Assembly (NCBI RefSeq): GCF_016612535.1 | Contig: NZ_JAENXS010000001.1 | Coordinates: 2,567,501 to 2,631,500 of the forward strand | From: Bradyrhizobium diazoefficiens | GTDB taxonomy: Bacteria > Pseudomonadota > Alphaproteobacteria > Rhizobiales > Xanthobacteraceae | Direction of reading: 5' to 3' | Length of the DNA stretch: 64,000 nucleotides | Shown here: positions 9,836 through 17,468 of the stretch, in pieces | Numbering within the stretch: position 1 is the first letter of the stretch | Layout: each line of letters starts with the position of its first letter | Program-made: the position numbers and the translations under genes | The notes under the pieces: generated by a model | Told to the model about the DNA's origin: nothing | Seen by the model: the letters and a program-made list of their open reading frames with translations, nothing else | The model's database searches: none

Positions 9836-10561
9836 ATGGCACGAGTTGCATTGGTGACGGGTGGTACGCGGGGCATCGGTGCTGCGATCAGCAAGGCGCT
9901 GAAGGCGGCTGGCTACAAGGTAGCGGCGAGCTATGCCGGCAACGATGCGGCGGCGGAGAAGTTCAGGGCCGAAACCGGCATCGCCGTCTACAAATGGGAC
10001 GTCAGCAATTTCGATGCCTGCGCCGAAGGCGTGAAGAAGGTCGAGGCCGATCTGGGCCCGGTCGAAGTGCTCGTCAACAATGCCGGCATCACCCGCGACA
10101 CCGCCTTCCACAAGATGACGCTCGAGCAGTGGAACGCCGTCATCAACACCAATCTCGGCTCGCTGTTCAACATGACGCGCCCGGTGATCGAGGGCATGCG
10201 TGCGCGCAAGTTCGGCCGCATCATCTCGATCTCGTCGATCAACGGCCAGAAGGGCCAATTCGGTCAGGTCAACTATTCCGCGGCGAAAGCCGGCGACATC
10301 GGCTTCACCAAGGCGCTCGCGCTCGAGAACGCCAAGGGCGGCATCACTGTGAACGCGATCTGCCCGGGCTACATCAACACCGAAATGGTGCAGGCGGTGC
10401 CGAAGGACGTCCTGGAGAAGAACGTGATTCCGCAGATCCCTGTCAACCGCCTCGGCGAGCCGGAAGAGATTGCACGCGCGGTTGTGTTCCTGGCGGCCGA
10501 CGAGGCCGGCTTCATCACGGGATCGACGATGACCATCAATGGCGGTCAATATCAGACCTGA
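9836..10561 (+). CDS. phbB: Acetoacetyl-CoA reductase (NADPH-dependent)
   Basis: A 241-residue short-chain dehydrogenase. VTGGTRGIG near residue 8 is the cofactor-binding loop, NNAGITRD is the structural motif, the catalytic serine is in ISISSINGQ, and YxxxK is in VNYSAAKAG. INTEMVQAVP and the C-terminus (TINGGQY) are typical of PhaB/PhbB. It reduces acetoacetyl-CoA to (R)-3-hydroxybutyryl-CoA, the PHB monomer. An AAGGAA ribosome site precedes the ATG. It lies downstream of phaA; no PHA synthase gene is in this window. Confidence 0.95.
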   Translation: MARVALVTGGTRGIGAAISKALKAAGYKVAASYAGNDAAAEKFRAETGIAVYKWDVSNFDACAEGVKKVEADLGPVEVLVNNAGITRDTAFHKMTLEQWNAVINTNLGSLFNMTRPVIEGMRARKFGRIISISSINGQKGQFGQVNYSAAKAGDIGFTKALALENAKGGITVNAICPGYINTEMVQAVPKDVLEKNVIPQIPVNRLGEPEEIARAVVFLAADEAGFITGSTMTINGGQYQT

Positions 10562-10629
10562 TAGGGCGTCAGACCTTTGAGCCAAAAGGCTGTAGCCTTG
10601 GGCGAGACGAGGCGATAGTGAAGACGAAA

Positions 10630-10652
10630 ATGCCCGGCCTCGCGCCGGGCAT
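10630..10652. terminator. Hairpin after phbB
   Basis: ATGCCCGGC (10630-10638) pairs perfectly with GCCGGGCAT (10644-10652) around a five-base loop. On the plus strand no T-run follows; on the minus strand it is followed by TTTTC. It may stabilise the phbB mRNA 3' end or act as a weak terminator before the next gene. Confidence 0.45.
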
Positions 10653-10677
10653 AAGCGTCCTCAGAGCCCCTTGATCC

Positions 10678-11547
10678 ATGACCCCGCGCACCGCCACACT
10701 GATCGGACTGACCGCCATCCTGATGTGGTCGCTGCTCTCTGTGATGACGGTGGCGACCGGGAAAATCCCGGCATTCCAGCTCGCCGCGATGACCTTTGCG
10801 ATCGGCGGTCTCGTCGGCCTGCTCACCTGGATCGGCCGCGGCGACGCCGCGAAGAGCCTGCGCCAGCCGCTCGTCGTATGGCTCGTCGGCGTTGGCGGCT
10901 TGTTCGGCTATCACGCGCTGTATTTCCTCGCGCTGCGCTTCGCGCCGCCGGCCGAAGCCGGTCTTCTGAATTACATGTGGCCGCTGCTGATCGTGTTGTT
11001 CTCGTCGTTCCTGCCGGGCGAGCGCCTGGCGCTGCATCACACCGTCGGCGCCGTGCTCGGCCTCGTCGGCACCGTGCTGCTGTTCGCGGGCAATACCTCC
11101 GGCTTCGCGCCGGGTCAGGTGCCGGGATTGATGGCGGCCTTCATCGCCGCCTTCGTCTGGGCGACCTATTCGGTGCTGTCGCGGCGGCTGAAGGCGGTGC
11201 CGACCGACGCGGTCGCCGGCTTCTGCCTCGCCACATCAGTGCTCGCGGCGCTGATGCACGGTGTGCTGGAGGCCACCGTGTGGCCCGAGACCCATTTGCA
11301 ATGGCTCGCCGTGATCGCACTTGGCATCGGCCCCGTCGGCGCGGCCTTCTACGCCTGGGACATCGGCATGAAGCGCGGCGACATCCGAGTGCTCGGCGCC
11401 GCCTCCTACGCGACGCCGCTGTTGTCGACCGGTTTCCTCATCGCCGCCGGCTTTGCAAAAGCCAGCGCCAACATCGCCATCGCCGCGATCCTGATCGCCG
11501 GCGGCGGCCTGATTGCGGCGAAGGACATGGTGCTGCGGAAGCGGTGA
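10678..11547 (+). CDS. EamA/DMT-family transporter (YddG-like exporter)
   Basis: A 289-residue integral membrane protein with about ten hydrophobic segments arranged as two EamA repeats. Recognisable features are ILMWSLLSVM at the start, FGYHALYFLALRFAPPAEAGLLNYMWPLLIVL in repeat one, and YATPLLST in repeat two. The sequence resembles the YddG aromatic amino acid/paraquat exporter group of the drug/metabolite transporter superfamily. The substrate is not determinable. It is separated from phbB by a hairpin and is convergent with the flavin reductase downstream. Confidence 0.87.
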   Translation: MTPRTATLIGLTAILMWSLLSVMTVATGKIPAFQLAAMTFAIGGLVGLLTWIGRGDAAKSLRQPLVVWLVGVGGLFGYHALYFLALRFAPPAEAGLLNYMWPLLIVLFSSFLPGERLALHHTVGAVLGLVGTVLLFAGNTSGFAPGQVPGLMAAFIAAFVWATYSVLSRRLKAVPTDAVAGFCLATSVLAALMHGVLEATVWPETHLQWLAVIALGIGPVGAAFYAWDIGMKRGDIRVLGAASYATPLLSTGFLIAAGFAKASANIAIAAILIAGGGLIAAKDMVLRKR

Positions 11548-11553
11548 TGGGCG

Positions 11554-12237
11554 CTACAGGGCCGGCTGCCAGCCCGATGGCCGATACATCGCCTCCGGAA
11601 TCTGTCCGAGCTCGGAGCGTCGCAAGCGCTGTGGCGTCAGGCCGTAGAATTCCTGGAAGCTGAGGATCAGCGGGCGCCATTTGTCGGGATCGATGCGGTT
11701 GCTCGCGCCTTCCATCATGATGTCGGGATGCGCATGCACGCGGGTGATGCGGATCTCAATCGCGGCGAGACGGCCGCGCCAGACTGCGTCGTCCTGCGCC
11801 ATCCCATGCACATGGGCGACCTTGGCTTCCATCTGCACCGGGCATTCGGCAACCCGCGGTGCGCGAACCGTTTCGCCCGGTAGCGCCGTCAAGCCGCTGA
11901 GCCCGAACTTGTCCTTCTCATGCCGGTAGCCGCGATAGAGTTTTCCGGGCGGCACTGGATCCGAGCCCGTGGTGCGGGCGAGGCGGTCGACGGCGGTGAC
12001 GAGTTCGGTAGACGGCAGATTGAGCACGCATTCGCCGGTGCGAATCATGTTCTCGGTGGTTTTGGAATTGCTTGCGAGCCCGAGCATGCAGCGCCAGCCC
12101 ACCCACCATGCCGACGACATCGGTGCGAGATTGGAGGAGCCGTCGTCGTTGGTCGATCCGATCAGGACGACCGGCGTTCCGAAATAGAGCATGGCCGGGT
12201 CGATCTGGACGGCGGCGGGACCGAGTGTTCCGTGCAT
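11554..12237 (-). CDS. Flavin reductase-like (FMN-binding split-barrel) protein
   Basis: A 227-residue protein from the ATG at 12237, chosen because an AGGAG site lies just upstream; an in-frame ATG at 12294 lacks one. GTPVVLIGSTNDDGSSNLAPMSS near residue 20 is the FMN-binding split-barrel core, and ECVLNLPS is a second conserved strand. Such proteins bind FMN and reduce it with NAD(P)H or act as flavoprotein oxidoreductases. The partner monooxygenase is not evident. The upstream gene on the same strand is a cupin. Confidence 0.82.
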   Translation of the reverse strand: MHGTLGPAAVQIDPAMLYFGTPVVLIGSTNDDGSSNLAPMSSAWWVGWRCMLGLASNSKTTENMIRTGECVLNLPSTELVTAVDRLARTTGSDPVPPGKLYRGYRHEKDKFGLSGLTALPGETVRAPRVAECPVQMEAKVAHVHGMAQDDAVWRGRLAAIEIRITRVHAHPDIMMEGASNRIDPDKWRPLILSFQEFYGLTPQRLRRSELGQIPEAMYRPSGWQPAL

Positions 12238-12312
12238 CGTGTGCTCCTGCTGATTGGAAGCGCAGTCGTAATGGGAGAAGTGAATCGAACCCACCCGATT
12301 CCAGATCGGAAA

Positions 12313-12735
12313 TTAAGGCTCCCAGCCCATCGGCGCGAGCTCGAATTTTGCGAACTCGAACGCGGGCGCCACGGTGCAGCCGACCAGCGTCCATTCGCCG
12401 GTGGTCTCCGCCATCTGCCATGCGTCCGCCGGCACGATCGCCTGCGGGCGCTCGCCGCCCACGAGGTCCGTGCCGAGCCGTACCTCGTGCTGGGAGCAGC
12501 CGTGATGCGCTATGCGTAGCGTCAAAGGGCTGCCGGCGTAATAGTGCCAGGTCTCGACCGCATCGATGCGATGCCAGTGCGAGCGCTCGCCACGCGCGAG
12601 CAGGAAATAGATGAGGGTTGAGCGCGACCGGCCGTTGGCGTCGGTGGTCTGGTCGCGAAAGGTCTCACGATAATGCCCGCCCTCGGGGTGTGGGCGGAGT
12701 TCAAGGCGCGCGATGATCTCGGCTGCGGTCGGCAT
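12313..12735 (-). CDS. DUF985-type cupin-domain protein
   Basis: A 140-residue single-domain cupin. It begins AEIIARLELRPHPEGGHYRETF, the signature start of the DUF985 family. SHWHRIDAVETWHYYAGSP holds the cupin metal-binding-like histidines and glutamate, and AWQMAETTGEWTLVGCTVAP is the second cupin motif. Function in the family is not established; structures suggest a small-molecule-binding or epimerase-like barrel. It lies close to gloB upstream on the same strand (23-base gap) and may be cotranscribed. Confidence 0.85.
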   Translation of the reverse strand: MPTAAEIIARLELRPHPEGGHYRETFRDQTTDANGRSRSTLIYFLLARGERSHWHRIDAVETWHYYAGSPLTLRIAHHGCSQHEVRLGTDLVGGERPQAIVPADAWQMAETTGEWTLVGCTVAPAFEFAKFELAPMGWEP

Positions 12736-12758
12736 CGATCCCCGTCAGGACTCGTTCT

Positions 12759-13526
12759 TCAGGATTTGTTTTTGCGCTCGCGCAGCTCGCCGAACACCGC
12801 GGCGGCATCCGCGCCCTTCATGTGTAGCCTGGCTGCGACCGAGGGTTCATCAGCGCGCAGGAACACGTTTGCTCGCTTCTCATCACCAAGCAGTGAGGGA
12901 ATGGTCGGCTTGTTCTCCGCCCGCAGTTTCGCCACCTCCGCCGCGCGCGCCTGGAGCGCCGCATTGTCGGGCTCGACGGTGAGCGCGAACTTGACGTTGG
13001 AGGCGGTGTATTCGTGTCCGCAATAGAGCTTGAAATCGTCGGGGAGCGCCCGCAGCTTCAGCAGCGAGTCCCACATCATCGGATAGGTGCCCTCGAACAC
13101 CCGACCGCAGCCGATCGAGAACAGTGTGTCGGCGGCAAACAGCGTCTTCTCGGTGTCGAACACGTAGGAGATATGGTCGAGCGTGTGGCCGGGCGTTTCC
13201 AGCACGCGCGCGAGCAGCGTTCCGACCTTGATCACGTCGGCATTGGCCACGCGCAAATCGACGTCGGCGATTTTCGTCGTCTTGTCATGCGGCGCGACGA
13301 CGCGGCAATTGTATTTCTGCTTGAGTTCGGCGACGCCCCCGACATGATCGCCGTGATGATGGGTGATCAGGATGTCGGTGAGCTGCCAGCCCTCCCGCTC
13401 GAGCGCAGCCAGGATCGGACCGGCCTCCGGCGCGTCGATCGACGCGGTTGCCTTGGTTTCCACATCGTGGATCAGATAACCGAAATTGTCGTTTAAACAG
13501 CTGAAAGTACGAATTTCGGCAGCCAT
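12759..13526 (-). CDS. gloB: Hydroxyacylglutathione hydrolase (glyoxalase II)
   Basis: A 255-residue metallo-beta-lactamase-fold enzyme beginning MAAEIRTFSC; the frame stays open further upstream but that part overlaps the divergent methyltransferase and is not coding. THHHGDH at 55-61 is the binuclear metal motif; ETPGHTLDHISY, FAADTLFSIGCGR and LYCGHEYTASN are the other glyoxalase II landmarks. It hydrolyses S-D-lactoylglutathione to lactate and glutathione, the last step of methylglyoxal detoxification. It is divergent from a methyltransferase gene, a common arrangement in rhizobia. Confidence 0.95.
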   Translation of the reverse strand: MAAEIRTFSCLNDNFGYLIHDVETKATASIDAPEAGPILAALEREGWQLTDILITHHHGDHVGGVAELKQKYNCRVVAPHDKTTKIADVDLRVANADVIKVGTLLARVLETPGHTLDHISYVFDTEKTLFAADTLFSIGCGRVFEGTYPMMWDSLLKLRALPDDFKLYCGHEYTASNVKFALTVEPDNAALQARAAEVAKLRAENKPTIPSLLGDEKRANVFLRADEPSVAARLHMKGADAAAVFGELRERKNKS

Positions 13527-13634
13527 GACATCTCCATCGCGCTCAGCCCCGCCAGACAAATATGGCGTTAACGTTGCGCAGGCAATGCAATATTCAGCGC
13601 GCGGCCGCCGCCTTGTGCATGTTACATTGCCGCC

Positions 13635-14375
13635 ATGACCATCGACGTCGTCGATCTTCGCGAGTTTTATTCCCGTCGCCTCGGGCTCGTGGCGCGGCAA
13701 ATGATCAATCGGGGCATCAGGGAGCGCTGGGCGAACGCCGAGGGCCAGCGCGTGCTTGGCATCGGCTATCCCACGCCCTATCTCGGGCTGTTCCGCGAAG
13801 ATGCGGAGCGCTGCATCGCCTTCATGCCGGCGGCTCAGGGCGTGCTGAAATGGCCCACGGGCCGGCCGGCGCTCGCCGCGTTGGTCGATGAATTTTCGCT
13901 GCCGCTTCCCGACGCCGCAGTCGACCGCATCCTGCTGGTCCATGCGCTCGAAATGTCGGACGATCCGGCCGCACTGCTGCGCGAAGTCTGGCGGGTGCTG
14001 TCGCCATCCGGCCGGGTCATCGCAGTGATCCCGAATCGACGCGGGGTATGGACGCGCAGCGACAACACGCCGTTCGGCCACGGCCGTCCGTATTCACGCT
14101 CGCAGATCACGGACCTGTTGCGCCAGACCTGGTTCACGCCGACCGCCTGGGGCGAGGCCCTGTTCATGCCGCCTTATGCCGGCCGCTGGGTGCTGAAATC
14201 GGCGCAGATGTGGGAGCGGGCAGGTGCGGCGCTGTCGCTGCCTTTCGCCGGCGTCCACATCGTCGAAGCGACCAAGCAGGTCTATCGCGCAATTCCCGCC
14301 AAGCGCGAACGGGCGCGGCTGATTCCCTCGTTGAAGCCGGTGCTGGTGCCGTCCTCGACGGTGACGCGGAGCTAA
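13635..14375 (+). CDS. Class I SAM-dependent methyltransferase (gloB-linked)
   Basis: A 246-residue protein. RVLGIGYPTPYLGLF near residue 39 is an atypical motif I in which the usual acidic-glycine pattern is altered. LVHALEMSDDPAALLREVWRVLSPSGRVIAVIPNRRG (near 100-137) is a clear motif-post-I region of UbiE/COQ5-type methyltransferases. The substrate is unknown. It is divergent from gloB and convergent with the DUF4167 gene; a hairpin separates the two stops. Confidence 0.85.
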   Translation: MTIDVVDLREFYSRRLGLVARQMINRGIRERWANAEGQRVLGIGYPTPYLGLFREDAERCIAFMPAAQGVLKWPTGRPALAALVDEFSLPLPDAAVDRILLVHALEMSDDPAALLREVWRVLSPSGRVIAVIPNRRGVWTRSDNTPFGHGRPYSRSQITDLLRQTWFTPTAWGEALFMPPYAGRWVLKSAQMWERAGAALSLPFAGVHIVEATKQVYRAIPAKRERARLIPSLKPVLVPSSTVTRS

Positions 14376-14381
14376 AAACAG

Positions 14382-14406
14382 ATCGTCCCGGGGAAGCCGG
14401 GACGAT
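14382..14406 (-). terminator. Intrinsic terminator for the DUF4167 gene
   Basis: ATCGTCCCGG (14382-14391) and CCGGGACGAT (14397-14406) form a perfect 10-bp stem with a five-base loop. Read on the minus strand it is followed by CTGTTTTT, so it is a good terminator for the minus-strand gene ending at 14439 and could also protect the convergent methyltransferase mRNA. Confidence 0.7.
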
Positions 14407-14438
14407 GCAGTCCATGAAGATCGGAAGATTGGTGCGGC

Positions 14439-15221
14439 TTACTCCCCAGGGGCAAGATCGTCGCTGGTCGCGGCTGGAGCTGCCTCGCGCTCAGGCCGCG
14501 GGCCGCTATGCGGCCGGCGGCGCCGCCGCGGAAAACGCTCCCCAGCGCCACCATTGCCGCCTTCGAAGCCGCCCGGAGCGCCGTTCGTCTGCGGCTGCGC
14601 GCCGGTGATGAAGGATGGCAGACGATCCACGTTGCCGGCATCGGCGACGACGGGTTGCGGCTGGTTCAGCGGCTGCGGCTGTGGCTGCGGCTGATATTGC
14701 GGCTGCGGACGGTGCTCGCGCTCGCGATGCTCACGCGGCTGTTGCTGCTGATCGCGGTGATAGGACTGCTGGTTGTCGCGCTGCTGATAGTCACGCTGGC
14801 CATCGCGCACGAAGGGCTGCTGCGGCGGCTGCGGAACGAAACCCGGCTCCTGGCCGAAATTCGAGAAATTCTCGCCGTCGTCCTCGCCGTCGTCACCGCT
14901 GCTGTTGCTGATGGGTTCGTCGCCCCGCGGTTGCTGGTTCTGGCGGAACTGCTCCTGGGCCGTCGCGATCAGGCGGAAATAGTGTTCGGCGTGCTGGTAG
15001 TAGTTTTCGGCGGCGACCGGGTCGCCGGAGGAGCGCGCGTCACGCGCTAGCTGAAGATATTTTTCGGCGATGTGGGAGGCGGTGCCGCGGATCTTGATGT
15101 CGGGGCCGTTCGATTCGTAGACCCGGGTCATCGGGTTCTGGCCGCGCCGGTTGTTGTTGTTATTGTTGTTGTTGTTGTTGTTGCGGTTGCGCATCCGCTG
15201 CTTGTTCTGACCGTTTCTCAT
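14439..15221 (-). CDS. DUF4167-domain protein
   Basis: A 260-residue protein with a short conserved N-terminal domain (residues ~30-85: TRVYESNGPDIKIRGTASHI, then EKYLQLARDA and NYYQHAEHYFRLI), the DUF4167 signature of alphaproteobacteria. The rest is low-complexity: glutamine/arginine-rich at about 125-165, then repeated proline-glutamine dipeptides near 170-186, and a basic RRRRR patch near 235. The N-terminus has 11 consecutive asparagines (residues 14-24). The composition suggests a nucleic-acid-binding, largely disordered protein; function is unestablished. It follows prmC on the same strand after a 460-base spacer and ends at its own terminator. Confidence 0.85.
   Translation of the reverse strand: MRNGQNKQRMRNRNNNNNNNNNNNRRGQNPMTRVYESNGPDIKIRGTASHIAEKYLQLARDARSSGDPVAAENYYQHAEHYFRLIATAQEQFRQNQQPRGDEPISNSSGDDGEDDGENFSNFGQEPGFVPQPPQQPFVRDGQRDYQQRDNQQSYHRDQQQQPREHREREHRPQPQYQPQPQPQPLNQPQPVVADAGNVDRLPSFITGAQPQTNGAPGGFEGGNGGAGERFPRRRRRPHSGPRPEREAAPAATSDDLAPGE
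15151..15183. repeat. Trinucleotide microsatellite encoding poly-Asn
   Basis: Eleven near-identical triplets (TTG on the plus strand, one TTA) encode asparagines 14-24 of the DUF4167 protein. A change in repeat number would stay in frame and alter only the length of the asparagine tract. Confidence 0.9.
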
Positions 15222-15683
15222 GTCCTGCCTTTAATTCCAGCCCTAAAGGTTGCACGCATTACTGATTTGCAGAGAGTGACCTGATGACAGCGGTTCACAG
15301 TCCCTCGCGCGCACCGCGCAACAGCGGATTGAACCCTGCCGATGTTCGTCGACCGTCGCGTTCAACAAGGACGCGTCCCCACCCGCCAGCATTCATTGCC
15401 AGCGAATCCATTCATATCGCCTGCCGAAACAAGCCCAGCTTTCTTGCGTAAGTCTTCAAGCGCAATATCAGGCTTTCGTTCACGTTGCGGTCGAAAAGCA
15501 GCGCAGCTTCAATGGCCATCGCGCTTATGAGGACCTGCGGCTTGGAACCTTAAATCAGTGAAGCTCTCGCCTGAGAGCCCGGCTTTCGCCCGTAAGTCTA
15601 CGGGGCCGACACCGATGTGCTGACAGGAAGGTAGTCGTTCCCAAGGGATATTCCAAGAGGTTTTTTGCAGCCCAATCCGGCTT
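15222..15683. other. Gene-free spacer between prmC and DUF4167 gene with short internal repeats
   Basis: No convincing coding frame exists on either strand over 462 bases. A loosely repeated motif recurs: CAGCTTTCTTGCGTAAGTCT (starting near 15434) and CGGCTTTCGCCCGTAAGTCT (near 15582), with a weaker third copy near 15468 (AGGCTTTCGTTCACGTTG). GCTCTCGCCTGAGAGC near 15564 is a small hairpin. This is unusually long for the leader of a minus-strand gene in this dense region and could hold a promoter with a structured 5' leader or a small RNA. Confidence 0.4.
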
Positions 15684-16571
15684 TTATGGGGGCATTTTTC
15701 GGGCCGAAACCGCCCGCGGAATTCCTCCCAGGTCGGCTTTGGGCGGCCTGTCCAGCGACAGGCCGGCGGCCGTCATCAGGGTCTCGATATTCCGCGCCTG
15801 GCCCTGTCCCGCCTCGACGACCAGCGCCCCGCCGGGGGCGAGCAGGCCGGCCGCCTGAGGGATCAAAGCGCGGTAGGCGTCGTAACCGTCATTGCCGCCG
15901 TCGAGCGCCAGGTGCGGATCATGCACGCGGACTTCGATGTCCAATTTTGGAATTTCAGCCGAGGGGATATAGGGAGGATTCGACACGATGAGATCGAACA
16001 GGCCCGAGAGCGCCGCCGCATAGGAGCAGGCGACAAAGGCCGCGCGGTCGGCGAGACCGAGTGCCGCGGCATTGCCTTTTGCCGTGCCGAGCGCGCTGAG
16101 GCTGAGATCGGTGCCGACGCCATATGCATCGGGAATTTCATGCAGCAACGCGAGCAGGATCGCGCCCGACCCGGTGCCGATGTCGGCGATGCGCGGACGC
16201 CGTCCCGCGATCGTGTGCTCGCGGAAAATCTCCAGCGTCAGTTCGACCACCGTCTCGGTGTCCGGCCGCGGCACCAGCGTCGCCTCGGACAATCGAAACG
16301 GCAAGCCCCAGAATTCCCCCACGCCGAGAATGCGGGCCACCGGCTCATGCGCAAGCCGGCGCTGGGCATATCCTTCGAGCCGCACAGCCTCTTCAGGGGC
16401 GAGGTATCGCGCCGCCTGCGTGATCATGCCCGTCAGATCGAGCCCCAGTGCGGCGCCGACGAGCAGGCGCGCATCGAGGGCAGGCTGCTCGACGCCGGCC
16501 GACTGCAGCCGCGCCGCAAGGGCGCGTCGCGCGCTCTCGATATTGTGTCCGGAATCTGAATTTGTCGCCAA
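15684..16571 (-). CDS. prmC: Peptide chain release factor N5-glutamine methyltransferase
   Basis: The protein is about 295 residues from a TTG at 16571, preceded by GGCAGGA; the frame is open to an ATG at 16664, but that extension lacks a ribosome site and resembles no PrmC. The N-terminal helical domain (SARRALAARLQSAGVEQPALDARLL) is followed by LVPRPDTETVVE, the SAM motif IADIGTGSGAILLALL, and the diagnostic NPPY (VSNPPYIPS) that binds the substrate glutamine. It methylates the GGQ glutamine of release factors RF1 and RF2. Its usual partner prfA lies 6.5 kb upstream on the same strand, separated by an ABC transporter cassette. Confidence 0.93.
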   Translation of the reverse strand: MATNSDSGHNIESARRALAARLQSAGVEQPALDARLLVGAALGLDLTGMITQAARYLAPEEAVRLEGYAQRRLAHEPVARILGVGEFWGLPFRLSEATLVPRPDTETVVELTLEIFREHTIAGRRPRIADIGTGSGAILLALLHEIPDAYGVGTDLSLSALGTAKGNAAALGLADRAAFVACSYAAALSGLFDLIVSNPPYIPSAEIPKLDIEVRVHDPHLALDGGNDGYDAYRALIPQAAGLLAPGGALVVEAGQGQARNIETLMTAAGLSLDRPPKADLGGIPRAVSARKMPP

Positions 16572-16666
16572 TAGAACTATCCTGCCCGGTATCGTGGATA
16601 GATCGGCGGCATCGCTTGCGTCAATGAAAAGGAGCGCGTTTGATCGCTCCGCGAGGGAGGGCATTC

Positions 16667-16756
16667 ATGACGGCCTATGACGGTCAGAACGTCTTCGCAA
16701 AGATCCTGCGCTGCGAGATCCCCTGCTTGGAAGTATTCAGGGACGATCGCGGTTGA
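16667..16756 (+). pseudogene. Truncated HIT-family protein (N-terminal stub)
   Basis: An ATG at 16667 opens a 29-codon frame (start MTAYDGQNVFAKIL, then EIPCLEVFRDD) that stops at 16754-16756. This closely matches the N-terminus of HIT-family hydrolases, which normally begin with a similar FAKILRGE-PC-KVYED segment and run to about 140 residues with an HxHxH motif. Everything after about residue 27 is missing, and the ABC transporter gene ends 14 bases further on. It is a decapitated gene at the edge of the transporter cassette. Confidence 0.7.
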
Positions 16757-16769
16757 TCTTGCTGTTTGA

Positions 16770-17468
16770 CTAGACGCCGAGATAGCGCTGCAGCAGTTCC
16801 GGCTGGGCCTTGAGCTCCTGCGCAGGCCCCTCGTGAACGATGTGGCCGTTGTTGATGATGTAGATCCGCGTCGCCAGCGCCAGCGTTGCTGCCAAATTCT
16901 GCTCGACAAGCACGATGGTCTGGCCGGCGGCCGCGAGATCGCGGCAGGCCTTGACGAGGTCGTGGACGATGACGGGCGCAAGCCCCTCGAACGGCTCGTC
17001 CAGCAGGACGATCTTGGGATCGCGCACCAGCGCGCGCGCGATCGCGAGCATCTGCTGCTCGCCGCCGGAGAGCTCGGTGCCGCGGTTGTTGCGCCGCTCC
17101 TTCAGCCGTGGAAACATCTCGTAGATGCGATCGAGCGGCCAGCGCTTCGGCGCGGTAATCCCGGCGAGGAGGATGTTTTCCTCCACCGACAGGCTGCCGA
17201 AGATCCGCCGCTCCTCGTGCACGAGCTGCATTCCGGCTTGTGCGATCTTGTGGCTCCTGCGTCCGGCGATATCAATGCCGTCGAACTTCACGCTGCCGCT
17301 GCGCGGCGTCACCACGCCCATCAGGCTCTTCAGAGTCGTGCTTTTGCCAGCGCCGTTGCGGCCGAGCAGCGCGACCACTTCGTGCTGCTCGACATGCATG
17401 GCGACGTCGAACAGGATGTGGGAGTCCCCGTAATAGCTGTTCAGGCCGCTGACCTCGATCAGGCTCAT
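16770..17468 (-). CDS. Branched-chain-type ABC transporter ATP-binding protein (LivF-like)
   Basis: A 232-residue ABC ATPase. Walker A is GRNGAGKST near residue 36, the ABC signature is LSGGEQQML, Walker B is IVLLDEPFEGLAP, and the switch histidine position carries glutamine-rich VEQN as in LivF proteins. It energises uptake by the HAAT-family system encoded upstream. It is the last gene of the minus-strand set, overlapping the fused permease-ATPase stop by four bases. Confidence 0.92.
   Translation of the reverse strand: MSLIEVSGLNSYYGDSHILFDVAMHVEQHEVVALLGRNGAGKSTTLKSLMGVVTPRSGSVKFDGIDIAGRRSHKIAQAGMQLVHEERRIFGSLSVEENILLAGITAPKRWPLDRIYEMFPRLKERRNNRGTELSGGEQQMLAIARALVRDPKIVLLDEPFEGLAPVIVHDLVKACRDLAAAGQTIVLVEQNLAATLALATRIYIINNGHIVHEGPAQELKAQPELLQRYLGV

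Noticed and set aside
12759..14081. Extended gloB frame that would add ~185 residues
   Set aside because: The extension overlaps the divergent methyltransferase and has no homology-like pattern; the start at 13526 gives normal glyoxalase II length.
15151..15183. Tandem triplet repeat considered as CRISPR-like
   Set aside because: Units are three bases with no spacers; it is a coding microsatellite.
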